NCBI RefSeq assembly: GCF_900289045.1
Contig: NZ_LT985188.1
Location: forward strand, 2,976,001 to 3,040,000
Direction: 5' to 3'
Source of the DNA: Micropruina glycogenica
Lineage (GTDB): Bacteria > Actinomycetota > Actinomycetes > Propionibacteriales > Propionibacteriaceae
DNA: 64,000 nt
Shown here: positions 52,095 to 61,018 of the stretch, piece by piece
Layout: every line of letters begins with the position of its first letter
Numbering within the stretch: position 1 is the first letter of the stretch
The notes under the pieces: generated by a model
What the model was told of the DNA's origin: nothing
Database searches by the model: none
What the model saw: the letters and a program-made list of their open reading frames with translations, nothing else
Program-made: the position numbers and the translations under genes

Positions 52095-54041
52095 GTGACC
52101 CGCACCGCCCCAGCCAAGCTTGCGCTCGTGCTGGCCTGGTTGATCGCGGTCGCCTTCGTGCTGGTCGCGCCGGCCGCCCCCGCGCGCGCCGTCGAACCCC
52201 AACTGAGCGTCGAGCTGACCAGCCTGCGCACCACCGGTTCAGGGGCCAAACAGGCCGCCGTGCTCACCGGACGCATCACCAACACCGGTGCCCAACCCGC
52301 CTTCGGCGTGCGCGTGGTGCTCTGGCGTGCCCGTGACCCGATCACCGACCCGGCGGTTTTTCGCTCGGTGGTCAACGGTCAGAACGACCCGTGGGGCCTG
52401 ATGCTCTACCGCACCACCGACCACTACTTCTCGGTGAGCGCCTCCGACGTCGCGTTCAACCCTGGTGCCAGCGCCGAATTCACCGTCAAGGGCACTCTGG
52501 CCGACCTCGGTTTCACCCAGGCCGGCAGCATCTACCCGATCGGCGTGCAGGTGCTGGGCACCGCCGACGCGTCCAGCAACTATCAGGTGATCGCCCGGGC
52601 GCGCAGCTTCTACGTCACCACGCCCGAGAAGCGACTGCCGCTCACCTCGCTGGTGCTGCTGGCCGCCACCCCCACCAAGGTGCGGCCCAACGTGTTCGCC
52701 AACGAACGCCTCATCGGTGAACTCACCGGACGCCTCTCGACCCTCGTCGCGCTGGCTGGCCGCACCGGCGCCTCATGGCTGGTCGACCCGGCGCTGATCG
52801 ACGAGGTGGTCGATCTTTCCGACGGCTATGAGGTCGTGGACGGCGACGGCACCCGCCCCGGCACCGGCCAGCAGGCCGCGCTGGACTGGCTGCAGAAGTT
52901 CCGCGCCCTGCGCAGCGACCACGGGGCCCGCACGCTGTTCGGCAATCCCGACCTGGTCGGCGCCGAGGCCAACGACCAGCCCGACGTAGTCGATCGCGCC
53001 CTGCAGGCCGCCGTTCCGTCCGAGCTGGGCGACCTGCCGCTGGTGGTGCTGCCGCACGCCGGCGTCGCGGGGCCGACCACCCCGGCGTTCGTGAAGGCCG
53101 CCGACGCCGACGCGATGCTGGTCAGCACCGCCGGCCGCGGCCCGATCGTCACTTCGGGCCCCGACGATTCGACCCTGCTGCGGCTCGCCCCGGCCGCCAC
53201 CGCCGCCGGCCCCGGCGACCAGAACGGCCCCGTGCAGCGCCAGCAGCGCCAGTACGCCGAGGCAGTGCTCGGCGGCGGCCTGATCAGGCTGATCACCAGC
53301 TCGGACGACGCCCAGGCCGACGCCGCAGCAGCCCCCCGGTGGTTGCTGCGCACCAGCATCGACGACCTGCTCGATGTCGATCCGTCCGGAACCGCGACGC
53401 TCACCCTGCCCGCCAAAGCCGCCACGCTGCCCGCCGCGCGGTTTCGCCAGTTGAAGGCGATGACCGATGACTACGCCGCCTACCGCGACCTGGTGCCCGA
53501 CTCCCAACTCGCCACCGACGCCCCCGCCACCCTCACCCGCATGGTGTCGAGTTGGTGGATCGGCGACTCGACAGCCGGCAGTTGGATCAGCGCCACCGGC
53601 AGCACCATGAGCGCCGACGCGGTGAATCAGGGCGTCACGCTGGCGGCCAGCGCACGCGTCGTGATGTCGTCGCGCACCAACGAGTTTCCGGTCACGGTGG
53701 GCAACCGGCTGAGCGAACCCATTCAGGTGCGCATCGTGTTCATCAGCGACAACCCGCAACGCCTCACGATTCCGGCTTCGGGGGTAATCACGGTCGGCCC
53801 AGGGCAGAGCCAGACCGTCAACGTGCGGCCCGAGGCCACGGCGAACGGCCTGGTCAACGTCACCGCCGGGCTGCAGACCAGTTCGGGTCACCCAGTGGGG
53901 CACACCACGCGCATCGTGGTCGAGGTCACCGATCTGGGCATGATCGGGTGGATCATTGTCATCGTGTCGGGCGTGGTGCTGGTGGCCGCCACCGCACTGC
54001 GCATTCGACAGGTGCGCCGCAAGCAGAAGGAGCAGGCGTGA
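52095..54041 (+). CDS. DUF6049-family secreted/membrane protein upstream of MurJ
   Basis: This 648-aa protein has a Sec signal peptide (about 8-33, LVLAWLIAVAFVLVAPAAPARA). It continues with a long extracytoplasmic region with Ig-like segments (VELTSLRTTGSGAKQAAVLTGRITNTG near the start; QVRIVFISDNPQRLTIPASGVI near the end) and one C-terminal helix with a basic tail (IVIVSGVVLVAATALRIRQVRRKQK). This is the family regularly found before MurJ in actinobacteria; function unknown, presumably in wall assembly. GTG 52095 follows a TACCAT box closely and may be leaderless. It overlaps MurJ by GTGA. Confidence 0.85.
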   Translation: MTRTAPAKLALVLAWLIAVAFVLVAPAAPARAVEPQLSVELTSLRTTGSGAKQAAVLTGRITNTGAQPAFGVRVVLWRARDPITDPAVFRSVVNGQNDPWGLMLYRTTDHYFSVSASDVAFNPGASAEFTVKGTLADLGFTQAGSIYPIGVQVLGTADASSNYQVIARARSFYVTTPEKRLPLTSLVLLAATPTKVRPNVFANERLIGELTGRLSTLVALAGRTGASWLVDPALIDEVVDLSDGYEVVDGDGTRPGTGQQAALDWLQKFRALRSDHGARTLFGNPDLVGAEANDQPDVVDRALQAAVPSELGDLPLVVLPHAGVAGPTTPAFVKAADADAMLVSTAGRGPIVTSGPDDSTLLRLAPAATAAGPGDQNGPVQRQQRQYAEAVLGGGLIRLITSSDDAQADAAAAPRWLLRTSIDDLLDVDPSGTATLTLPAKAATLPAARFRQLKAMTDDYAAYRDLVPDSQLATDAPATLTRMVSSWWIGDSTAGSWISATGSTMSADAVNQGVTLAASARVVMSSRTNEFPVTVGNRLSEPIQVRIVFISDNPQRLTIPASGVITVGPGQSQTVNVRPEATANGLVNVTAGLQTSSGHPVGHTTRIVVEVTDLGMIGWIIVIVSGVVLVAATALRIRQVRRKQKEQA

Positions 54042-57000
54042 GCGACGAAAGCCGCGAAGCCCCCGCAGGCGGTGGACGTCGGCTGCTGAACGCCACCGCC
54101 GTGATGGCCTCGGGCACCATGGTCTCGCGCGTGCTCGGCTTCGGACGGGCCATTCTGCTCGCCTTCGCCCTGGGCAACTCGACCCGCCAGGTCGAGATGT
54201 TCGGCCTTGCCACACTGATACCGAACACCCTGTACATGCTGTTCGCCGGTGGCGCGCTGAACACGGTGCTGGTGCCGCAGATCGTGCGGGCGATCAAGAA
54301 CGACCGCGACGGCGGCCAGGTGTACGTCAACCGCATCATGACCGCGTTTCTGGCCGCCCTGGCCGTGATCACGGTGTTGATGGTCGCGGCCGTGCCCTGG
54401 CTGCTGACCCTGTGGACCGACCCTCGCTGGCAGCAGCTGCCGCACTGGGACTCGCTGGTGTTCGTCACCTACCTGACGATGCCGCAGCTGTTCTTCTATG
54501 GCGCGTTCTTCTTGATCGGCCAGGTGCTGAACGCCAGGGACTCGTTCGGCCCGATGATGTGGGCGCCGATCGCCAACAACGTGGTGCAGATCGCCGTGCT
54601 GGGCCTGTACGCGGTGATCTGGGGGCAGGGGGTCGACACGTCCGCGCCGTTCACCAGCGGGCAGGCCCTGCTGCTGGGCGGCGGTTCGACGCTGGGCATC
54701 GTCGCGCAGACGCTGATTCTGATCCCGTTCTTTCGGCGCACCGGCTTTCACTACCGCCCCCGCTTCGACCTGAAGGGCACCGGGCTGGGGCACACGTTCC
54801 ACCTGGCCAAATGGATGATGGGCTACGTCGCCCTCACCCTGGTGGCGCAGGCCGTGGTCACCCGGCTCGCCACCTCGGCGGTGGTCGGCGGCAGTGGGGC
54901 GGGCAGCAACGTCTACAACCAGGCCTACCTGATCTGGGTGCTGCCACACTCGCTGCTGACGGTCTCGCTGGCCACCGCGATGCTGCCGCAGGCGTCCAGG
55001 CTGGCGGCGGTGAAAGACCTGGCCGGGGTGGCCGACGAGGTGCAGCGCGCCACCCGTTTGGCGGTCACGTTTCTGGTGCCGGCCGCGATCGGCCTGATCG
55101 TGCTCGCCGAACCGATCGCCCAGGTGGCGTTCAGTCACGGCCAGGGTGCCGACGACTACCACCTGGTGGCCTGGACGCTGATGGCCTTCGCCGTCGGCCT
55201 GGTGCCCTACACCATTCAGTACCTGTACCTGCGCGGGTTCTACGCGCTCGAAGACACCAAGAAGCCGTTCTATCTGCAGGTGGTGATCTCGGGCGTCAAC
55301 ACGGTGCTGGCGGTGGCGTTCATGCTGGCCTGGCACGACGTCAACACCGTCGCCCCCCGCCTCGCGCTCGCCTACAGCATCAGCTACCTGCTCGGCGTCT
55401 GGCTGTCGCACCGGGCGCTGCACAAGCGGCTCACCGACCTGGACGGCCTCAGCCTGGCCCGGCACCTGGGCGTGCTCACCGTCGCGACCATTCCGGGCGC
55501 CGCGCTGGCGTGGGCGGTCACCTGGTTCTTCAACCGGTTCGACTCCACCGTCATGGCGCTGCTGGGCCTGGCCCTGGCCGGCGGCGTGGCGCTGCTCGCG
55601 TTCTTCTTCGCCGCCAAGCGGCTGCACATCGACGAGGCCACCCAGGTGCTGCAGGCCCTGCGCCGGCGACAGGCGGCCGAGCCGGTCGTGACCGAACCGG
55701 CCGAAGAGGTGGCCGTCGAGGTGGGCACGCTGCCGCCCGACGATGAGCTCGAGCCCGACGCCGAGGCCGAGCAGCCGCCGGCCGACGAGATCAACGACGA
55801 CCCCGACGGCGCGGGCCGGTTCGTCACCGTGGCAGACACCCCGGCGCCGCCGTCCGATCAGCCGCTGCTGCACTACCCCGACCCCGAAGACGGCCACGCC
55901 CCCACCATGGACGTGCCCACCGACTCCGGCGTCGTCGACGTCGTGGTCGGGCAGGTGCTGGGCGATCGCTACCGGCTCGACGAGGTGCTGTCGCGGCGCG
56001 GCAACGCGCTGAGTTGGCGGGCCTTCGACCAGCGGCTCTCGCGGCCGGTGCTCATGCACCTGCTGCCGCCGGACGACCCGCGCGGCCCCGAGCTGATCGG
56101 CGTCGCCAAGCGGGCCAGCGGTGCCCCCGACTCGGCGTTTCTGCGGGTGCTCGACGCCGGCACCTTCGACGACGGCGAGTCGTACATCGTGTACGAGTAC
56201 GCCCCCGGCACCTCGATCGCACAGGTGCTGGCGGGCGGTCCGTTGTCGCCGGTCGAGGCGGCCTGGGTGGTCAAAGAACTGGCCCAGGCGATGGCGGCCC
56301 TGCACACCCGCGGCATGCAGCACGAGCGACTCAACCCCGAAACGGTGGTGATCACCGCGGCGGGCAACGTGCGCATCGTCGGGCTGCTGGTCGAGGCCGA
56401 ACTCGACCCCTCACCGCAGACCCACACCGGTGAGCAGGCGGACGTCCGGGCCCTGGGCGCCCTGCTGTACGCCTGCCTGGTCACCCGCTGGCCGGGCGGC
56501 GATCAGTACGGCCTGAAGGCGGCCCCCACCGAGGCCGCGGGCCGCACGCTGTCGCCGGCGCAGGTCAAGGCGGGGGTGCCGCGCATGCTCGACACCCTGT
56601 GCGACCGCATTCTCAACCCGACGCCACGCAACCGACAGACGCCGATCACCACCGCGCGGGCGATCGCCCAACAACTCAACGCGGTGCTCGGGCAGGCCAG
56701 CGCGGCCCCCGACCTCGAGCGCCGCCTGCGCATGCCGATCGAGCCGATTCGCACCACCGCCGGACGGCTGCCCGCCGCAGCGCCGACGGCCGCGCTGGCC
56801 GGGGCGGCCACGTTCAGCACACCCCTGCCGCGACCGTTGCCGGCCACCGGGGGCGACGACGACTACGAAACCGGCGAGACCACCCAGCCCTGGCAGTTCC
56901 CCGGCATGCGCGACGACGAGGTCGAGCCGTTCACGCCGGTGCCGCCGCCGGCCAGGTCGGCGCAGCCGCAGCTCATGGTGCCGTCGCCGCAGCGCGGGGG

Positions 57001-57625
57001 CATGGGTCGTCCGCCACGCACGGTGATGGCGATCGTGATCGGGCTGTTCGGCCTGCTGCTCGCCGGCTCGTTGGTGTGGGTCGCTGTCGGGCAGTTGAAC
57101 GCGCGGCGGGTCGCGCCCACGCCGTCGGCGGTGGCGTCGGCGTCCGCCGGGCCGCAAGTGCTGCCGATCGCGTCGGTGGCCGACTTCGACCCGTCCGCCG
57201 ACGGTGGCAGCAACGCCGAGAACCCCCGCCTGCGCAACCGCGCCATCGACGACGACCCCGACACCGTGTGGCTCACCGAGCGCTACCGCGGCGATCCCAA
57301 GATGGGGCGCATGAAGCCCGGTGTCGGGCTGGTGGTCGACCTGGGCAAGGTGCGCTCGGTCAGCCAGGTCAGCGTCGGCGTGATCGGCGAAGGCACCGCC
57401 ATCGAGTTGCGCGTGCCGACCGATCCCGACGTCACCAGTGCCCCGATGCGCTCCCAGGCCGACTGGACGGTGGTGGCATCGATTCCAAAGGCCGCCGGCA
57501 CCGCGGTGATGAAGCTCGACGAGCCCGTCAACACCCGCTACCTGCTGGTGTATCTGACCTCGCTACCGCCCGAATCGGGCAACTACTACCAGGGCGGCAT
57601 CGGCAACATCGAGGTGCGCGGGTGA
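54038..57625 (+). CDS. murJ: MurJ lipid II flippase fused to a pseudokinase and C-terminal discoidin-like domain
   Basis: This 1195-aa protein has a MurJ/MviN core with 14 or so helices (about 1-535; ASGTMVSRVLGFGRAILLAFALG, LVPYTIQYLYLRGFYALEDTKKPF). It continues with an acidic linker and a kinase-like domain (about 636-890). There the glycine loop is RRGNALSW, the catalytic HRD reads HERLNPETVVI and no DFG is present, so it is inactive. A helix (about 995-1017) leads to an extracytoplasmic beta domain (VLPIASVADFDPSADGGSNAE; RYLLVYLTSL). This is the layout of M. tuberculosis MviN (Rv3910), whose phosphorylated pseudokinase recruits FhaA. An AAGGAG site precedes GTG 54038. Confidence 0.93.
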   Translation: MSDESREAPAGGGRRLLNATAVMASGTMVSRVLGFGRAILLAFALGNSTRQVEMFGLATLIPNTLYMLFAGGALNTVLVPQIVRAIKNDRDGGQVYVNRIMTAFLAALAVITVLMVAAVPWLLTLWTDPRWQQLPHWDSLVFVTYLTMPQLFFYGAFFLIGQVLNARDSFGPMMWAPIANNVVQIAVLGLYAVIWGQGVDTSAPFTSGQALLLGGGSTLGIVAQTLILIPFFRRTGFHYRPRFDLKGTGLGHTFHLAKWMMGYVALTLVAQAVVTRLATSAVVGGSGAGSNVYNQAYLIWVLPHSLLTVSLATAMLPQASRLAAVKDLAGVADEVQRATRLAVTFLVPAAIGLIVLAEPIAQVAFSHGQGADDYHLVAWTLMAFAVGLVPYTIQYLYLRGFYALEDTKKPFYLQVVISGVNTVLAVAFMLAWHDVNTVAPRLALAYSISYLLGVWLSHRALHKRLTDLDGLSLARHLGVLTVATIPGAALAWAVTWFFNRFDSTVMALLGLALAGGVALLAFFFAAKRLHIDEATQVLQALRRRQAAEPVVTEPAEEVAVEVGTLPPDDELEPDAEAEQPPADEINDDPDGAGRFVTVADTPAPPSDQPLLHYPDPEDGHAPTMDVPTDSGVVDVVVGQVLGDRYRLDEVLSRRGNALSWRAFDQRLSRPVLMHLLPPDDPRGPELIGVAKRASGAPDSAFLRVLDAGTFDDGESYIVYEYAPGTSIAQVLAGGPLSPVEAAWVVKELAQAMAALHTRGMQHERLNPETVVITAAGNVRIVGLLVEAELDPSPQTHTGEQADVRALGALLYACLVTRWPGGDQYGLKAAPTEAAGRTLSPAQVKAGVPRMLDTLCDRILNPTPRNRQTPITTARAIAQQLNAVLGQASAAPDLERRLRMPIEPIRTTAGRLPAAAPTAALAGAATFSTPLPRPLPATGGDDDYETGETTQPWQFPGMRDDEVEPFTPVPPPARSAQPQLMVPSPQRGGMGRPPRTVMAIVIGLFGLLLAGSLVWVAVGQLNARRVAPTPSAVASASAGPQVLPIASVADFDPSADGGSNAENPRLRNRAIDDDPDTVWLTERYRGDPKMGRMKPGVGLVVDLGKVRSVSQVSVGVIGEGTAIELRVPTDPDVTSAPMRSQADWTVVASIPKAAGTAVMKLDEPVNTRYLLVYLTSLPPESGNYYQGGIGNIEVRG

Positions 57626-58221
57626 TCGCTCCCACCTTTCGTCGTCCGATCGCTGAGGTCGACGGCCCCACCGACGCCCAACTGCTCGCCGCTCACGTGG
57701 CGGGCGACGACCGGGCGTTCACGCTGCTGATGGAGCGGCACGCCGACCGGCTGTGGGCGGTGGCGATCAAGGTGATGAACAACGCCGAAGACGCCGCCGA
57801 CGCCCTGCAGGACGCGATGATCTCGGCCTTTCGGCGAGCCGAGAGTTTTCGCGGCGACGCGGCTGTCACCACGTGGCTGCACCGCATCGTGCTCAACGCC
57901 TGCTTCGACCGGTTGCGGCGCATCGCCGCCCGACGGGCCGACCCGCTGCCCGACGACATCGAACGCTCTGCCGAACTGACCGCCCCCGACGACCCTGAGG
58001 CGTCGGCCGTTCAGGCCGACATCGCCGACGAGGTGACCGCCGCGCTGGGCCAGATCGGCGCCGACCAGCGCGCGGCATTGGTGCTGGTCGATCTCGAGGG
58101 CTACTCGATCGACGACGCGGCGCGTATTCTCGGCTGCGCCCCAGGCACGGTGAAGAGCCGCTGCTCGCGGGGCAGGGCGAGACTGGCCGTTCTGCTGCAG
58201 CACCTCAAGGAGGTGAACTGA
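57622..58221 (+). CDS. sigM: ECF RNA polymerase sigma factor (SigM-like)
   Basis: This 199-aa sigma factor has region 2 (LLAAHVAGDDRAFTLLMERHADRLW, ADALQDAMISAFRRAESFRGDAAVTTWLHRIVLN) and region 4 (GADQRAALVLVDLEGYSIDDAARILGCAPGTVKSRCSRGRARLA). The gene overlaps the MurJ stop (GTGA). SigM next to MurJ is the usual actinobacterial arrangement and relates to envelope stress; symbol by position and similarity. It is followed one base later by a shortened anti-sigma-like gene. Confidence 0.9.
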   Translation: MIAPTFRRPIAEVDGPTDAQLLAAHVAGDDRAFTLLMERHADRLWAVAIKVMNNAEDAADALQDAMISAFRRAESFRGDAAVTTWLHRIVLNACFDRLRRIAARRADPLPDDIERSAELTAPDDPEASAVQADIADEVTAALGQIGADQRAALVLVDLEGYSIDDAARILGCAPGTVKSRCSRGRARLAVLLQHLKEVN

Positions 58222-58222
58222 C

Positions 58223-58504
58223 GTGGGAACCGATCCATCGCCGGCTGCGTCCAACCCAGGGTCAACCCCTGCAGAAGGACCAGCGATGCTCGAGCAGACC
58301 GCCGACGCCGATGAGGCGATCACCCGGTTGCTCCGCTGCACCCCGGCACCCGTGATGCCCCCCTCGGTGCTCGCGCGACTGCGCAGCACCATCGCCGGCG
58401 AGGTCGCCCTGCGCAACGCCAGCCGGGTCGAACCCGATGACGCCGTACCCGACCTGAAACCCACATCGCCGCTGTGGCAGGACGATCCGGTCACCGACGC
58501 CTGA
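58223..58504 (+). CDS. Short anti-sigma-factor-like protein without membrane anchor
   Basis: This 93-aa soluble protein (DADEAITRLLRCTPAPVMPPSVLARLRSTIAGEVALRNASR) starts at a GTG one base after the sigma factor stop. Its MPPSVLARL segment resembles the cytoplasmic start of proteins that usually follow sigM. The membrane span and outer domain found in RsmA-type anti-sigma factors are missing, and it ends next to a family-C repeat. It may be a truncated anti-sigma or a short natural form. Confidence 0.65.
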   Translation: MGTDPSPAASNPGSTPAEGPAMLEQTADADEAITRLLRCTPAPVMPPSVLARLRSTIAGEVALRNASRVEPDDAVPDLKPTSPLWQDDPVTDA

Positions 58505-58715
58505 CTGCTGATCGAGCTTGTCGAGATCCTGGCCCACCCCATCATCCCGGCGAACGCCGGGATCTCCAGCGTCCGCCCCACACTGGAGAGATCCCAGATC
58601 AAGACCTTCTCCGTCATCCCGGCAAACGCCGGGATCTCAGAGCGTCCGTCCCACAGTGGAGAGATCCCGGATCAAGACCTTCTCCGTCATCCCGGCAAAC
58701 GCCGGGACCTCAGAG
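58505..58715. repeat. Tandem repeat built from family-A hairpins, plus family-C fragment
   Basis: After a family-C fragment (ATCGAGCTTGTCGAGATCC), a ~72-bp unit occurs in tandem. It comprises CATCCCGGCAAACGCCGGGATC, CAGAGCG, CCACAGTGGAGAGATCCC and GGATCAAGACCTTCTCCGT. Units lie near 58545-58612, 58613-58684 and 58685-58715 (partial). The last unit ends where the cupin remnant begins. Confidence 0.85.
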
Positions 58716-59101
58716 CGCAGCTTCCGCCACTGTCGGCCGACGAGCACCTCACCGGCTTCGTGCGCGAACTGCTCAGCCCGCCGCGCAACGCCAACCTGCA
58801 GGTGATCCGCACCGTGATGCCGCCCGGCTATAGCAACCGGTCGCGGCCCTTTCGGCACCTGGGTGTCGAGTCGGTGCATGTGCTCGAAGGACGGCTGCGG
58901 GTGTTCAGCGATACCGACGAGTACCTGCTCGAAGCCGGTGACACCCTCACCTACGACTGCTCCACCTCGCACTGGTGGGAGAACCCCGACGACCGGGCCG
59001 CCGTCATTCTCGGGTCGGTGATTCCGCTCGGGCCGCTCCCCTGCCCCGTCCCAGGTTGGGGTGACGGCAGCGGGAATGCTGAGCAGGTCGCGGTGGTGTA
59101 G
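58706..59101 (+). pseudogene. Cupin-domain remnant (5' part missing)
   Basis: The frame reads LPPLSADEHLTGFVRELLSPP, then VIRTVMPPGYSNRSRPFRHLGVESVHVLEGRLRVFSDTDEYLLEAGDTLTYDCSTSHWWENP. This is a cupin barrel like the C-terminal domain of HTH-cupin regulators. The repeat array directly abuts the N-terminal side and no HTH is present. A GTG at 58760 could start translation of a 113-aa protein. The last ~20 residues continue into unrelated sequence. Most likely a remnant left after repeat-associated rearrangement. Confidence 0.6.
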
Positions 59102-59200
59102 GTCCACCAGCCGACGCAGTTCGGTCACCGGGTCGGCGTGGTCGTCCACCCGCAGGTCGGTGACGGTCTCGGGCGCGGCCAGGCGTCCACCTGCATGCGA
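59070..59200 (-). pseudogene. Possible DUF1028 C-terminal remnant
   Basis: On the minus strand one frame reads TVTDLRVDDHADPVTELRRLVDLHHRDLL, which resembles the conserved end of DUF1028 (Ntn-hydrolase-like) proteins. No start, no upstream domain and no conserved length are present, and neighbouring frames are shifted. If correct, a DUF1028 gene ended here and has been eroded. Low confidence. Confidence 0.35.
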
Positions 59201-59304
59201 TCGACGCGTGCGCGCAGGTCGTCTCCCCGATGGAACCGTTGGGTGACGACCACTCCGCGGCCTGCATACGGGTGCACGAACTGACCCGCGCCCCCGGCTG
59301 AGCC

Positions 59305-59374
59305 AACGTAGCTGCCTTTGTGACACGTAGCTGCCTGCGTGCAGGCAGTTGGGTGTCACAAAGGCAGTCACGTT
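59305..59374. repeat. Family-D hairpin repeat, copy 4
   Basis: AACGTAGCTGCCTTTGTGAC is opposed by GTCACAAAGGCAGTCACGTT around CTGCCTGCGTGCAGGCAG; the outer arms are almost perfectly complementary. It lies just after the histidine kinase stop (minus strand). Confidence 0.9.
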
Positions 59375-59387
59375 GAGAGACGGACGG

Positions 59388-60923
59388 TCAGAGCGCGGCC
59401 GCGACGGCCCGGCCCAGCGCCGTGGCGTCGACATCGGCCGGCACGAAACCGAGCGCCCCGGCCGCAGCCCAGGCCAACAGGTCGGCCTCGGGGGTGGCGC
59501 CGTCCAGAATGCCGATCACCGCCACGTCGGGCAGCACCGTGCGCAAGGACGTGACCACCGGATTGCCGGACGGGCAGCTCACCGCCGTGCTGGCCAGCAC
59601 CACGTCGGGCTGCAGCAGTTGGACGGCCTCGACCGCACTCACCAGCTCGTCCACCTCGGCGACCACCTGCACGCCCGGCTCGGACGCGTCCAGCAGGTGC
59701 ACCAGCCCGGCCCGCATGGCCGGCTGCCCGTGCAGGATCAGTACCCGCCAGCGGGTGATGCCGGCCTGATCGCCGGTGTTCGGCCGGTATGGCAGGTCGG
59801 CACGAATGCGGGTGCCCCAGCCGGGCGTCGCCTCCAGCTGCACCCGGCCACCGACCTGAGTGGCCCTGGCCACCAGGCCGGACAGGCCCATGCCCTGGCG
59901 CCGGTCGTGCACGGCGTCCAGGTCGAAGCCGACCCCGTCGTCCTCGACGATCACCGCGACACCCTCGGTGCCGAAGACCAGTCCCACCCGCACCGAGGAC
60001 GCCCGCGCGTGCTGTGCCACGTTGGTCAGCGCCTCCTGGACGATCCGGATCAGCTGCACGCTCACCTCGGGCGCCAGCTCGCCGCGGTCGCCGAACACGC
60101 GCAGGGCGGTGCTCAGGTTGGCGGTGGCGGCGACCCAGTCCAGCTCCACCCGGATCGCCTCGTCGAGGGTGCGCACGGTGGCCATGCCGTCCCCGCCGGC
60201 ACCCCACACCGCCCGCCTGCCCTCGCGCAGCGAGTCCTCGACCGCGGTCTGGGCGGCGGCGATGTCGGCGGCCACCGGCGATCCGGCGGGGGCGGAACGC
60301 TGAGCCGCCCGCAGCCGCAGCATGGCCGTGGCCAGACCGCGGCCGAACGTGTCGTGCGCCGCCTGCATCGAGCGCTCCCGCTCGGCCGCGACGGCCGCCT
60401 GCCGGGTACGCTCCTGGGCGACCGCATGCATGCGAGAGTTGGCGATCGCGATCGCGGCGTGCCCGGCGAACTCGTCGAGTAGGCGGGCGTCGTCGGCGCC
60501 GTAGCGCTGCCCTTCGCCGGCGAACACGATCAGGGCTCCGATGACCTGCTCCCCCAGGGTGATCGGCACTCCGATCACACCGCGGCGGTAACGGGGTTCG
60601 GACGGGTCGAGGTGGCCGCGCGGCACCTGCGCGTACTGCTCCAGGATGACCGGACCGCCGGTGCGCACCACCAGGCCGGTCATGCCCTCGTCCAGCGAGA
60701 GTGGTCGCCCGGTCTCGCAGCCGGCGTCGAGATCGATCTCCTTGTGGTAGGTGTGCGACTGCTCGTCCACCAGGCACAGCGACCCGCTGGCGCTGCGCAG
60801 CAACTCGACCGCGCTGCGCAGGATGCGCTCCAGCAGCGGCTGCAGCCGGAACTCTCCGGCCAGCGCCTGGGCCAGCGCGGTCAGGGTGTCCGGCGAGCGC
60901 TCTCGCCGGCCCGGTTCTGCCAT
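59388..60923 (-). CDS. GAF-domain histidine kinase with C-terminal pseudo-receiver
   Basis: This 511-aa soluble protein has a GAF domain (about 20-170; LLRSASGSLCLVDEQSH, YRRGVIGVPITLGEQVIGALIVFA). A HisKA_3-like helix carries His190 (MQAAHDTFGRGLATAMLRLRAA), and an ATPase domain follows (IVQEALTNVAQHARASSVRVG, VEDDGVGFD, GMGLSGLVARA). The last ~120 residues have receiver-like secondary structure but lack the acidic pair (LILHGQPAM), the acceptor Asp (VVLASTAVS) and the Lys (GALGFVPAD). The kinase is plausible, the receiver inactive. It lies 95 bp after glpK on the same strand. Codon choice differs from most of the window (ATC-C and TTC-C accepted). Confidence 0.85.
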   Translation of the reverse strand: MAEPGRRERSPDTLTALAQALAGEFRLQPLLERILRSAVELLRSASGSLCLVDEQSHTYHKEIDLDAGCETGRPLSLDEGMTGLVVRTGGPVILEQYAQVPRGHLDPSEPRYRRGVIGVPITLGEQVIGALIVFAGEGQRYGADDARLLDEFAGHAAIAIANSRMHAVAQERTRQAAVAAERERSMQAAHDTFGRGLATAMLRLRAAQRSAPAGSPVAADIAAAQTAVEDSLREGRRAVWGAGGDGMATVRTLDEAIRVELDWVAATANLSTALRVFGDRGELAPEVSVQLIRIVQEALTNVAQHARASSVRVGLVFGTEGVAVIVEDDGVGFDLDAVHDRRQGMGLSGLVARATQVGGRVQLEATPGWGTRIRADLPYRPNTGDQAGITRWRVLILHGQPAMRAGLVHLLDASEPGVQVVAEVDELVSAVEAVQLLQPDVVLASTAVSCPSGNPVVTSLRTVLPDVAVIGILDGATPEADLLAWAAAGALGFVPADVDATALGRAVAAAL

Positions 60924-61018
60924 CGGTGCTCACCCCTCAATGGACGTGGGACCCGTCACCGGATGTTCCGGTGACGGGCCCCCCGAGGTTCTGCGAACCG
61001 GCTCGTCAGTGCCGAGCC

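Noticed and set aside
53888-56323. 811-codon frame antisense to MurJ
   Set aside because: Arg/Gln/His-rich shadow; the sense strand has MurJ and pseudokinase motifs.
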